13,168 nt of DNA from an uncultured Ruminiclostridium sp. Its GTDB lineage: Bacteria > Bacillota > Clostridia > Oscillospirales > Ruminococcaceae. The notes below the pieces were generated by a model. That model made no database searches and was not told the DNA's origin. It was given only the letters and a program-made list of their open reading frames with translations. Position 1 is the stretch's first letter. Each line of letters opens with the position of its first letter. The stretch is from positions 1 through 13,168 of the forward strand of contig CAJUFF010000071.1 of NCBI GenBank assembly GCA_910585505.1. Reading direction: 5' to 3'. A program made the translations under genes and the position numbers. Positions 7,161 through 13,168 of the stretch are shown here, piece by piece.

Positions 7161-7249
7161 AATAGCTATATTATTTCTTTTAGGTGGAATATTTTTGTAG
7201 CATTTTACACATATTTTTTAAAAAGATCAAAAAAAACCAATTTATTCTA

Positions 7250-7278
7250 TTGACATCAGCTTATGTTTATTATATAAT
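7250..7278 (+). promoter_or_regulatory. Consensus sigma-A promoter for the DUF1292 gene
   Basis: TTGACA (7250-7255) and TATAAT (7273-7278) are exactly consensus, with a 17-base spacer. Transcription would start near 7285, leaving a leader of about 115 bases before the ATG at 7401. It is divergent from the minus-strand promoter at 7114-7142. Confidence 0.9.
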
Positions 7279-7295
7279 AGATAAAGTTGATTTTT

Positions 7296-7358
7296 AAGCG
7301 CGGGACAACGTTTGCGGCGTGTTAAAAACTGCTTACAAAATAGAAAGGAGCCGCGCTT
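7296..7358 (+). promoter_or_regulatory. Leader hairpin enclosing the ribosome binding site
   Basis: AAGCGCGG (7296-7303) pairs perfectly with CCGCGCTT (7351-7358). The 3' arm lies between the GAAAGGAG ribosome binding site (7343-7350) and the TTG of the uORF and includes its first base. Folding would place that binding site at the base of a stem, so the leader could control initiation. Confidence 0.5.
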
Positions 7359-7432
7359 TGAAAATTATTTTTTATTCAAATCAAGGCGTATATAAACTGT
7401 ATGGCGGACGAAAAAATTTTATTAAACAATGA
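7358..7432 (+). CDS. 24-codon upstream ORF overlapping the DUF1292 start
   Basis: A TTG at 7358 follows GAAAGGAG by seven bases and opens a 24-residue frame (MKIIFYSNQGVYKLYGGRKN and four more), ending with TGA at 7430-7432 inside the next gene. It has the best ribosome binding site in this leader. The DUF1292 ATG at 7401, in a different frame, has only AAGG 14 bases upstream. The uORF may couple translation or act as a leader peptide. No homology is recognised. Confidence 0.4.
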   Translation: MKIIFYSNQGVYKLYGGRKNFIKQ

Positions 7433-7748
7433 AAACGAGGAGTTTGAAGAATACGAACCCCAGATAATAGAGCTTGACGGAGATCAGTTTGAGGTTATCG
7501 ACGCCGTTTGTTATGACGGACAGAATTATGTGGCTCTTATTCCGTATACCGAAAGCGACGAGCTTGAGGATGACGAGCTTGAATTCATTATCCTTAAAGA
7601 GATTGAGGAAAACGGCGAATACACGCTTTCCACCGTTGACGACGAGGAGCTTTACAACGAGGTGGGCGAAGTGTTTATTGACCATATTGCCAATCTTTAC
7701 GGCGATGAGCACGATGATGACTGTGACTGCGGTGAATGCAATGGCTGA
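7401..7748 (+). CDS. DUF1292 domain protein (YrzB-like)
   Basis: A small, very acidic cytoplasmic protein of 115 residues. The core (about 20-97) matches the DUF1292 pattern: a DGDQFEVIDAVCYDGQNYVA beta-hairpin segment, a LEFIILKEIEENGEY strand pair and the VDDEEL helix start. The family is widespread in Firmicutes and its biochemical role is unknown. The C-terminal tail ends HDDDCDCGECNG, with three Cys (108, 110, 113) and an Asp cluster that could bind metal; this tail goes beyond the domain core. The ATG at 7401 is the only standard start in frame, since an in-frame stop lies at 7359-7361, yet its own ribosome binding site is poor, which points to coupling with the uORF. The gene has a consensus promoter and appears monocistronic, though no clear terminator follows directly. 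Confidence 0.85.
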   Translation: MADEKILLNNENEEFEEYEPQIIELDGDQFEVIDAVCYDGQNYVALIPYTESDELEDDELEFIILKEIEENGEYTLSTVDDEELYNEVGEVFIDHIANLYGDEHDDDCDCGECNG

Positions 7749-7861
7749 TTTGGTTTTTATGCCAATAATATACAGGTATTAACCTATACAAAAAAACAAA
7801 AATAATATTACTGCTACGTTTTGTTAGTGTGGTGGTTCATAAAATCCAACACATATGTAAA

Positions 7862-7970
7862 AGGGATTTCTCTATTGCAGCGGATTGCAGACCTCCCGCA
7901 TTGCGGACGAAGGGAGCGTGAACCTGTGATGGGAACTTTACCCACCCTGCTCAAAAGCGGGTTTTTATTT
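7862..7970 (+). ncRNA. Candidate small structured RNA ending in a terminator
   Basis: A possible multi-branch fold: GCAG (7877-7880) with CTGC (7947-7950) closes a hairpin CTCCC/GGGAG (7893-7897, 7912-7916) and a hairpin TGGG/CCCA (7930-7933, 7941-7944). The 3' closing strand also forms the 5' arm of a terminator (ACCCTGC/GCGGGT, 7944-7962) followed by TTTTTATTT. No coding gene follows it closely. It could be a trans-acting small RNA; 6S RNA was considered but not confirmed. No convincing promoter was found; the DUF1292 promoter could read into it. Confidence 0.4.
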
Positions 7971-7993
7971 CATCATGCGACGGCGCGGCGGTG

Positions 7994-8026
7994 TCGGAGT
8001 CCTCTTCGGAGGGCTTCGATTTTTTT
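7994..8026 (+). terminator. Strong intrinsic terminator with UUCG loop
   Basis: TCGGAGTCCTC (7994-8004) and GAGGGCTTCGA (8009-8019) form an 11-bp stem with two G-U pairs, capped by TTCG and followed by seven T. It is the second terminator after the DUF1292 gene and the structured RNA. Confidence 0.85.
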
Positions 8027-8089
8027 ATAGGGATTTTTTTGTATATTGCGCGTCTGAAAGGCAAAAATAACGTAGATTAACACCAATAC

Positions 8090-8269
8090 TATAGCAATCC
8101 AAAAAAAGTTTAAACAAAATTACAACAGTGCAAAAAAACACACAAGCTTTGGGGACGTCGCCACCGTCCTTTGGACTCCCCTACTTCCCTTTCGGAGTCC
8201 GAAAGGTAAGCGGAAAGGACAATTAGTCGCTTCGCTCCTGTTTGTTTATCTTTTTGTTGGATTGCTATA
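8090..8269. mobile_element. 180-bp MITE with TA target duplication
   Basis: Imperfect terminal inverted repeats of about 30 bp start TATAGCAATCCAA at 8090 and end TTGGATTGCTATA at 8269, with TA duplicated at both ends as in IS630/mariner-type elements. The interior folds: GTCCTTT (8166-8172) with AAAGGAC (8214-8220) encloses GGACTCC/GGAGTCC (8173-8179, 8194-8200), and CCTTTCGG/CCGAAAGG (8188-8206) is an alternative. No ORF is present, so it would depend on a transposase elsewhere. Confidence 0.8.
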
Positions 8270-8271
8270 AT
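8242..8271 (+). promoter_or_regulatory. Outward promoter at the MITE right end
   Basis: TTGTTT (8242-8247), an 18-base spacer ending in TGC, and TATAAT (8266-8271) form an extended -10 promoter pointing at the TauE/SafE genes. The last bases of the -10 come from flanking DNA, so the insertion itself made the promoter. The left end has the mirror sequence on the minus strand (TATAGT). Confidence 0.5.
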
Positions 8272-8380
8272 TCCCGATCAAAGTATAGACAAATTTTGTT
8301 GTCGATCGGGAATTAGTGCTTAGGGTGTAATTTTTTATCAAGTCGCAATTTTACTAAAAATCGGTTCAAGGAGCTCCAAA

Positions 8381-8725
8381 ATGAAAAAATTTATTATGGG
8401 CGCCCTGTGTGGGCTTCTCAACGGTCTTTTCGGATCCGGTGGAGGAGTAGCGGCCGTTCCGATGTTAGAAACCGCGAATCTCGAAGCCAAGGAAAGCCAT
8501 GCCACTTCGGTAGCGTTTATATTTATACTGAGTCTTGCTACTACTTTAAGCTATCTTTTGGGGAATAAGCTGGATTTTGATATGGCATGGTCATATATTC
8601 CCTATGGGGCGGCGGGTGCGATAATCGGGGCGGTGCTGCTGAAAAAAATACCCAACTCGGTGCTTAGACGGGTTTTCGGAGCGGTAATACTGTTCGCCGC
8701 CTTCAGGATATTGGTAAAGCCATGA
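8381..8725 (+). CDS. Half-length TauE/SafE permease, subunit 1
   Basis: A 114-residue membrane protein equal to one half of a TauE/SafE (DUF81) permease, a family linked to export or uptake of sulfite, sulfoacetate and related anions. It carries the N-terminal signature GLLNGLFGSGGGVAAVPML (11-29), where a Gly-rich turn breaks the first helix, and about three further helices (41-62, 68-88, 92-112). Full-length members of about 250 residues have two such repeats, so this is a split form. AAGGAG (8368-8373) lies seven bases before the ATG. The stop overlaps the start of the next gene as ATGA, so the two products are probably made together and form a heteromer. Transcription may come from the promoter at the MITE edge. 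The substrate is not shown by the sequence. Confidence 0.85.
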   Translation: MKKFIMGALCGLLNGLFGSGGGVAAVPMLETANLEAKESHATSVAFIFILSLATTLSYLLGNKLDFDMAWSYIPYGAAGAIIGAVLLKKIPNSVLRRVFGAVILFAAFRILVKP

Positions 8726-9069
8726 ATATAATAATAGGCCTTCTTTCCGGTGCAGCCGCTTCGATGGGATTCGGCGGCGGATTTGTGCTTATAATTTATC
8801 TTACCGTATTTTTGAATATCGACCAGATAACCGCTCAGGGAGTAAATCTGCTTTTTTTCCTTCCTGTGGCCTTGGTATCCATTATAATTCATCAGAAAAA
8901 CCGCCTTATAAAATGGAAACTGCTTTTAAAGCTGATTCCAGGCGGTATTTTGGGAATTCTTCTGGGCACTTTAGTCGCTTCGGCCATCAATGTTGATTTT
9001 CTTCAAAAAATATTCGCAGGGCTGCTTGTTTTGGTGGGATTCAGAGAACTTTTCCATAAGAAAAAATAG
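8722..9069 (+). CDS. Half-length TauE/SafE permease, subunit 2
   Basis: A 115-residue membrane protein equal to the other half of a TauE/SafE permease. It repeats the signature as GLLSGAAASMGFGGGFVLII (6-25), followed by helices near 40-60, 72-91 and 93-109, then a basic tail FHKKK. Its ATG overlaps the stop of subunit 1 (ATGA), and the nearest ribosome binding site (AGGAT, 8704-8708) is weak and distant, so it should be translated by coupling. Both halves have intact motifs and sensible ends, which argues for a real two-gene transporter rather than a frameshifted single gene. The beta-galactosidase promoter follows nine bases after the stop. Confidence 0.85.
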   Translation: MNIIIGLLSGAAASMGFGGGFVLIIYLTVFLNIDQITAQGVNLLFFLPVALVSIIIHQKNRLIKWKLLLKLIPGGILGILLGTLVASAINVDFLQKIFAGLLVLVGFRELFHKKK

Positions 9070-9077
9070 GATTCGAC

Positions 9078-9106
9078 TTGACAAAGAACCGGTTTTAAGG
9101 TAAAAT
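9078..9106 (+). promoter_or_regulatory. Sigma-A promoter upstream of the beta-galactosidase
   Basis: TTGACA (9078-9083) and TAAAAT (9101-9106) with a 17-base spacer. Transcription would begin near 9113 and give an unusually long leader of about 410 bases that contains a 180-bp palindrome. A small dyad, CCGAT/ATCGG, follows at about 9129-9148. Confidence 0.7.
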
Positions 9107-9213
9107 ATAGCAAAACATCAATCTGCGGCCGATACTCGCCCCGATCGGTAGAGATACAAGGGCTTGTTTGAAAATAGAGGAAATGACGTATTTTTGATCT
9201 CAAATGGTTAGCT

Positions 9214-9393
9214 TTAAGGCAATACCGCACAAAGATTGTCGTGCAGACGCACAGTCATCTTTTTTGTCAGATTGCCCAAAACTACGCAGGAATACCGGCG
9301 TAGTTCAAAGAGTTTTGGGCAAAAATGACGGAAAAGATGCAAGCGTATGCGCGGCAAAGCGCGCAGCGCGGTCTTTGCGCGGTGTTGCCTTAA
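9214..9393. repeat. 180-bp imperfect palindrome in the beta-galactosidase leader
   Basis: The outer arms 9214-9235 and 9372-9393 are complementary over 22 bp with two mismatches. Inner arms TTGCCCAAAAC (9272-9282) and GTTTTGGGCAA (9312-9322) are perfect, as is the central TACGC/GCGTA (9283-9287, 9298-9302), and the stretch between (CATCTTTT, GTCA) also pairs. As RNA it would be one very long hairpin between promoter and gene. It looks like an intergenic repeat or MITE-like insertion; no target duplication was identified. Confidence 0.75.
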
Positions 9394-9509
9394 GGAAAAA
9401 ACGCAGTTAAACCGTTATCTGACGAGGCTTTTTGACGCTGAAGATGACCGTTTGGAAACGAAAAGACGGCGTTTCCGATTTTTCAAAAAAGTCCAAATAT
9501 CGGCCTCTG

Positions 9510-9515
9510 AAAGGA
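9510..9515 (+). promoter_or_regulatory. Ribosome binding site deciding the beta-galactosidase start
   Basis: AAAGGA lies eight bases before the ATG at 9524, which opens MSKKKLFCDNWEF, the expected GH2 N-terminus. Upstream in-frame codons lack such a site. Confidence 0.8.
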
Positions 9516-9523
9516 TATTCGTT

Positions 9524-12500
9524 ATGAGCAAAAAAAAATTATTCTGCGACAACTGGGAATTCTCAAAACAGCCTTACGGCACCGAGTATTCAGACGGGTT
9601 TGACTGGAAAGCGGTAGACATTCCCCACGACTATCTTATAGGCAACACAAAAAATCTCTATGAAACATCCACCGGCTGGTACAGGAAGAATTTTGACTGT
9701 CTCAAAAAACCGGAGACGCTTTATTCGGTACGCTTCGAAGGCGTATACATGGACAGCGCGGTTTTTGTAAACGGCGTACTTGCGGGTGAATGGAAATACG
9801 GCTATTCCACCTTTGAGTTTGATATAACCGAACAGCTTAAAGACGGCGAAAACCTGATTGCAGTGAGAGTAAACTATAAGTCACCGAATTCCCGCTGGTA
9901 TTCGGGCGCGGGAATTTACCGCAACGTATGGCTTAAGGAAACCCCACTTACCCATTTTCTTCCCGACGGAATCTACATAAGTACGAATGACGGCGTTATA
10001 ACCGTAACCGACGAAATATGCCGCCCTGAAAAGGAACCGAACCGCCACTCTGTAAGGCATACCGTAACCGACGCGGAAGGCAACATCGCAGCCGAAAGCA
10101 TATCTCCCGCAATAGCGGCGGATTCGGGAGTAATTCCCCCTGCAATAAGAAAAAACGGCGTAAAATATTCTATCTCGGTACAAACGCTTTCAGTGAATAA
10201 TCCCATTAAATGGGATATTAAAAACCCTTATCTTTACACCCTGAACACCGAGCTAATTGAAGACGGTCGGACGATAGAAACGGAAAGCGTTAAATTCGGA
10301 TTCAGAAGCATTGAGTTTACCTGTGATAAAGGCTTTTTCCTGAATGGAAGACACGTGAAACTTCACGGCTCATGCGAGCACCACGACCTTGGCGCATTGG
10401 GCGCGGCACAGAACAAGACCGCTCTTCGTCGGCGTCTCTTACAGCTTCGGGAAATGGGTATAAATTCCATACGCACCAGTCACAATATGCCTTCGGTGGA
10501 ACTGATGGAGGCGGCGGACGAAATGGGGTTCCTTATTTTGTCCGAGGGCTTTGATATGTGGGAGAGATCCAAAACCGAGTTTGACTACGGACGCTTTTTC
10601 AAAGAGCACGCGGCAAAGGACACGGCGGCATGGGTAAGGAGAGACCGCAACCACCCCTCTCTTATCGCCTGGAGCATTGGGAACGAAATATACGACGTTC
10701 ACGCGGATGAAAGGGGGCAGGAGGTAAACTCAATGCTCGCTTTCAACGTACGGCTTAACGATCCGCGCGGGAACGGATATATAACCAGCGGTTCTAATTA
10801 TTTGCAGTGGGAAAATGCGCAGAAATGTACAGACTTGTTCAAACTGGCCGGATACAACTATGGGGAGAGGCTGTATGACGAGCATCACAAAAAACACCCC
10901 GACTGGATGATTTACGGCAGCGAAACCGCTTCGGTGGTGCAGAGCAGAGGGGTATATCACTTCCCTCTTTCCCGTCCGGTTTTGGCAGACGACGACGAAC
11001 AGTGCTCTTCTCTCGGCAACAGTACCACAGGATGGGCGGCTCCCAACACGGAAGGCTGCATTATTCCCGACAGAGACGCGGAGTACTGCGCGGGACAGTT
11101 TATATGGAGCGGGTTTGACTACATAGGGGAACCCACCCCATACAGTACCAAAAACAGCTATTTCGGTCAGATAGACACTGCCGGATTCCGCAAGGACAGC
11201 TCCTATATTTTCCAGTCCGAATGGACCGACTACAAAAAATCCCCGATTATTCATATCTTCCCGTACTGGGATTTCTCCGACGGACAGGAGATTGACGTAA
11301 GAGTCACGACCAACGCGCCTTATTCCGAATTGTTCTTTAACGGAAAATCTTTGGGCAAAAAGCATATTGACCATCTTCACGGAACCGAACTTACGGCGAA
11401 CTACATCATACCTTATGAAAAAGGAGAACTTAAGGCTGTTGCCTATGACGAAAACGGCACGGAAATAGCTTCTGACATACAGCGCTCCTTCGGAGACGCC
11501 GCAAGTCTTTTGTTGACCGCCGATAAAACAGAACTTCAGGCGGACGGACGGGATTTGATTTTTCTTGAAATTTCCGCCTTGGACAAGGACGGTACTTTTG
11601 TTGCCAACGCCAATAATCGCGTTCAGATTGAGGTAAGCGGCGCGGGAAGGCTTATAGGTCTGGACAACGGCGACAGCACCGACTTTGAACAGTATAAGAG
11701 CAAAAACAGAAGATTATTTATGGGCAATCTGCTTGCCATTATTGCCGCAAAAACGGAAGGCGGCGAAATTAACGTAAAAGTGTCCTCAAAATCCCTTCCT
11801 GACAACGAGATTACATTTAAAGCCACATCATGCGGAGAAATAAACGGCGTTTCGTCAATAGAAGAAAACTCCGAATTTGTGCCCGACAGCGCCTTGGGAT
11901 ATGATGAAATACCTGTCAGAAAGATTGAGCTTTGCGCACCAACACTTAAGCTGAACAGAGAAAACAGGGAGATAACCGTAAAAACCTTAGTTTTTCCCGA
12001 AAACGCCGACTATAAAAACGAGATAGAATACCGCATTACAAACGAAGTGGGTATAAAGTCAAACGTAGCTGAAATAAAAAGCGCTGAGAACGGCGTTGTA
12101 ACAATTTATGCAAATGGTGACGGAAGATTTTATCTTAGGGCATTGTGCAAAAACGGCACAGACAAATACCGAGTGCTTACAGCGCTTCAGATGGACGCCG
12201 AAGGGTTGGGTGCCGCATCATTTAACCCCTACGATTTTGTAGAGGGCGGACTTTTTACCGTCACCGGCGGAAGCATCGGAAACGGTATCGAAAGGGGCGC
12301 CGGATTTGAATCGGACGACGCTTGGTTCGGCTTTGAAAACACGGATTTCGGCAAAACCGGAAGTGACACCGTAACCGTGCCAATCTACGCCAACTGCAAC
12401 AACCCCGTTAACATAAAATTTTACGACGGCTTACCGAATCAAGGCGGAGAACTTATCGGCGACTTCATGTACAGCGAGCCGCCGCAATGGCTGACCTATA

Positions 12501-12967
12501 AACCCAACACGTTTAAACTTTCAAAAACGCTGACAGGAACACACACCTTTGTTATGATGTCTTCTCACAGGTATCACATAAAAGGATTCAGCTTCAAGAA
12601 ACCGGACACTGATTTCGCTTTGCATACAGCGGCGGAATGTGAGAAAATATATGGGGACAGCTTTGAAATAAAGGGAGATTATGTAGAGGGAATAGGAAAT
12701 AATGTGGTACTGGATTTCGGGGAGTTTGACTTTGGGGAAAAGCCCTCGCGAATCGTGATTTTCGGAAAATCAAAGCTTCCGGCAAACAGTATTCATATTT
12801 CCTTCAAGGGAAAAGATAACAGGAGACAGATAGCGGAGTTTGAAGGATGTGAAGAGTATACGGAGAGAAGCTTCGAGTTGGAGGGGATTACGGGAAAATG
12901 CAATGTTTCGTTTACGTTTTTACCAGGAAGCGAGTTTGACTTCGGATGGTTCAGGTTTGAAAAATAA
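9524..12967 (+). CDS. GH2 beta-galactosidase with C-terminal accessory domains
   Basis: A 1147-residue retaining glycosidase of family GH2, most likely a cytoplasmic beta-galactosidase since no signal peptide is present. Rough domains: sugar-binding jelly roll 1-145, Ig-like 150-280, TIM barrel 285-575, DUF4982-like 575-645, GH2 C5-like 655-765, Ig/Big-like 790-885, a CBM6-like beta-sandwich 900-1022 and a last beta-rich module 1023-1147. The catalytic acid/base is E388 in WSIGNEIYD and the nucleophile E467 in IYGSETASV; FIWSGFDYIGEPTPY is also typical. The start is ATG 9524, with AAAGGA (9510-9515) eight bases before. The frame is open up to 9347, but that extension lies in the palindrome and is basic and low in family character. 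Other GH2 activities (glucuronidase, mannosidase) are less likely but not excluded. It is about as long as other multi-domain clostridial members. Confidence 0.92.
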   Translation: MSKKKLFCDNWEFSKQPYGTEYSDGFDWKAVDIPHDYLIGNTKNLYETSTGWYRKNFDCLKKPETLYSVRFEGVYMDSAVFVNGVLAGEWKYGYSTFEFDITEQLKDGENLIAVRVNYKSPNSRWYSGAGIYRNVWLKETPLTHFLPDGIYISTNDGVITVTDEICRPEKEPNRHSVRHTVTDAEGNIAAESISPAIAADSGVIPPAIRKNGVKYSISVQTLSVNNPIKWDIKNPYLYTLNTELIEDGRTIETESVKFGFRSIEFTCDKGFFLNGRHVKLHGSCEHHDLGALGAAQNKTALRRRLLQLREMGINSIRTSHNMPSVELMEAADEMGFLILSEGFDMWERSKTEFDYGRFFKEHAAKDTAAWVRRDRNHPSLIAWSIGNEIYDVHADERGQEVNSMLAFNVRLNDPRGNGYITSGSNYLQWENAQKCTDLFKLAGYNYGERLYDEHHKKHPDWMIYGSETASVVQSRGVYHFPLSRPVLADDDEQCSSLGNSTTGWAAPNTEGCIIPDRDAEYCAGQFIWSGFDYIGEPTPYSTKNSYFGQIDTAGFRKDSSYIFQSEWTDYKKSPIIHIFPYWDFSDGQEIDVRVTTNAPYSELFFNGKSLGKKHIDHLHGTELTANYIIPYEKGELKAVAYDENGTEIASDIQRSFGDAASLLLTADKTELQADGRDLIFLEISALDKDGTFVANANNRVQIEVSGAGRLIGLDNGDSTDFEQYKSKNRRLFMGNLLAIIAAKTEGGEINVKVSSKSLPDNEITFKATSCGEINGVSSIEENSEFVPDSALGYDEIPVRKIELCAPTLKLNRENREITVKTLVFPENADYKNEIEYRITNEVGIKSNVAEIKSAENGVVTIYANGDGRFYLRALCKNGTDKYRVLTALQMDAEGLGAASFNPYDFVEGGLFTVTGGSIGNGIERGAGFESDDAWFGFENTDFGKTGSDTVTVPIYANCNNPVNIKFYDGLPNQGGELIGDFMYSEPPQWLTYKPNTFKLSKTLTGTHTFVMMSSHRYHIKGFSFKKPDTDFALHTAAECEKIYGDSFEIKGDYVEGIGNNVVLDFGEFDFGEKPSRIVIFGKSKLPANSIHISFKGKDNRRQIAEFEGCEEYTERSFELEGITGKCNVSFTFLPGSEFDFGWFRFEK

Positions 12968-13117
12968 GTCGTATTTTATATTAACGAATTAAAGCGCCGC
13001 TTAAAAGCCGACATTAGCTAACGATACTTTTGAAAACACCGGATAATAAATGTTTTTCGAGCGGCGGACAAGCAGGGTATTGTACTAAAAACTGAATACA
13101 ACGCATAAGCGGCGGTT
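12968..13117. other. Intergenic stretch after the beta-galactosidase
   Basis: No clear terminator or promoter was found. CGCCGCTT near 12992 and AAGCGGCG near 13107 are complementary over eight bases but far apart. Confidence 0.3.
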
Positions 13118-13168
13118 ATGAAAAATAAACCGTGTAAATGCATTATCCCTAAAAAAGCGAATAATAAA
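13118..13168 (+). CDS. Possible start of a further gene, cut by the window
   Basis: An ATG opens a frame of 17 codons (MKNKPCKCIIPKKANNK) that runs off the window. It is Lys-rich with a CKC pair. The upstream sequence GGCGG is only a poor ribosome binding site, so this may not be a gene. Nothing is recognised. Confidence 0.25.
   Translation, partial: MKNKPCKCIIPKKANNK

Larger units (their letters stand above)
8085..8364 (+). repeat. Two-hairpin repeat, copy 3, split by a MITE
   Basis: The left stub AATAC (8085-8089) and the body 8268-8364 are separated by the MITE. Removing the MITE and one TA restores AATACTAATTCCCGATC, which begins exactly like copy 2. The restored first stem is CTAATTCCCGATC with GATCGGGAATTAG, 13 bp perfect. 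The loop keeps TATAGACAAATTTT, and the 3' part keeps AATTAGTGCTTAGGGT, ATTTTT and ATCAAGT; the second hairpin has decayed. It lies in the leader of the TauE/SafE pair. Confidence 0.75.

Noticed and set aside
7821..8030. 69-codon frame over the structured RNA and terminators
   Set aside because: It reads through two intrinsic terminators and lacks a ribosome binding site.
8268..8364. Copy 3 as a riboswitch for the transporter
   Set aside because: The same element occurs in the opposite orientation in the gdhA leader and at the end of another gene, so a ligand-sensing role tied to one gene is unlikely.
9204..9410. 68-codon frame across the palindrome
   Set aside because: It is a translation of the inverted repeat, with no ribosome binding site.
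9347..9523. 59-residue N-terminal extension of the beta-galactosidase
   Set aside because: It lies partly in the palindrome, is very basic and unlike GH2, and the ATG at 9524 has a good ribosome binding site.
1..13168. CRISPR array or tRNA/rRNA genes
   Set aside because: No regularly spaced direct repeats and no cloverleaf or rRNA-like sequence were seen on either strand.

Overview
The window looks like a chromosomal segment from a clostridial Firmicute, probably of the Ruminococcaceae/Oscillospiraceae type. This is an inference from strong AGGAGG-type ribosome binding sites, consensus sigma-A promoters, a TTG start, a DUF1292 protein, a YacP/Rae1-type NYN domain, a Clostridium symbiosum-like glutamate dehydrogenase and a gut-type GH2 beta-galactosidase.

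Layout. (1) 101-4217, plus strand: a promoter and a two-gene unit encoding a secreted, membrane-anchored PIG-L deacetylase and, 3 bp later, a Tet(M)/EF-G-like GTPase fused at its C-terminus to a Rae1-like NYN endonuclease domain. (2) 4301-5937: glutamate dehydrogenase gdhA on the minus strand, with its own terminator. (3) 5819-7160: a long gene-poor stretch with a two-hairpin repeat, an AT-rich perfect inverted repeat, and about 900 bp that lacks a credible long ORF. That last part is bounded by a strong minus-strand promoter and a GC-rich hairpin and is full of short perfect inverted repeats; I propose it as a candidate large structured RNA or a decayed element. (4) 7250-7748, plus strand: a consensus promoter, a structured leader with a 24-codon uORF, and a DUF1292 gene. 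(5) 7862-8364: a structured-RNA candidate with two intrinsic terminators, then a 180-bp MITE with TA target duplications that has inserted into another copy of the two-hairpin repeat. (6) 8381-9069: two overlapping half-length TauE/SafE genes. (7) 9078-12967: a promoter, a 180-bp imperfect palindrome and a large cytoplasmic GH2 beta-galactosidase with extra C-terminal modules. The end of the window holds at most the first codons of another gene.

How the parts relate. The genes are mostly ordinary single-function units: nitrogen assimilation, anion/sulfur-compound export, beta-galactoside breakdown. The most interesting protein is the ribosome-directed GTPase-nuclease fusion. The most interesting DNA is the noncoding fraction: a repeat family with compensatory stem changes, a nested MITE insertion whose empty site can be reconstructed, and the large ORF-less transcribed-looking block. 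All function calls are from reading the sequence; no database search was made.
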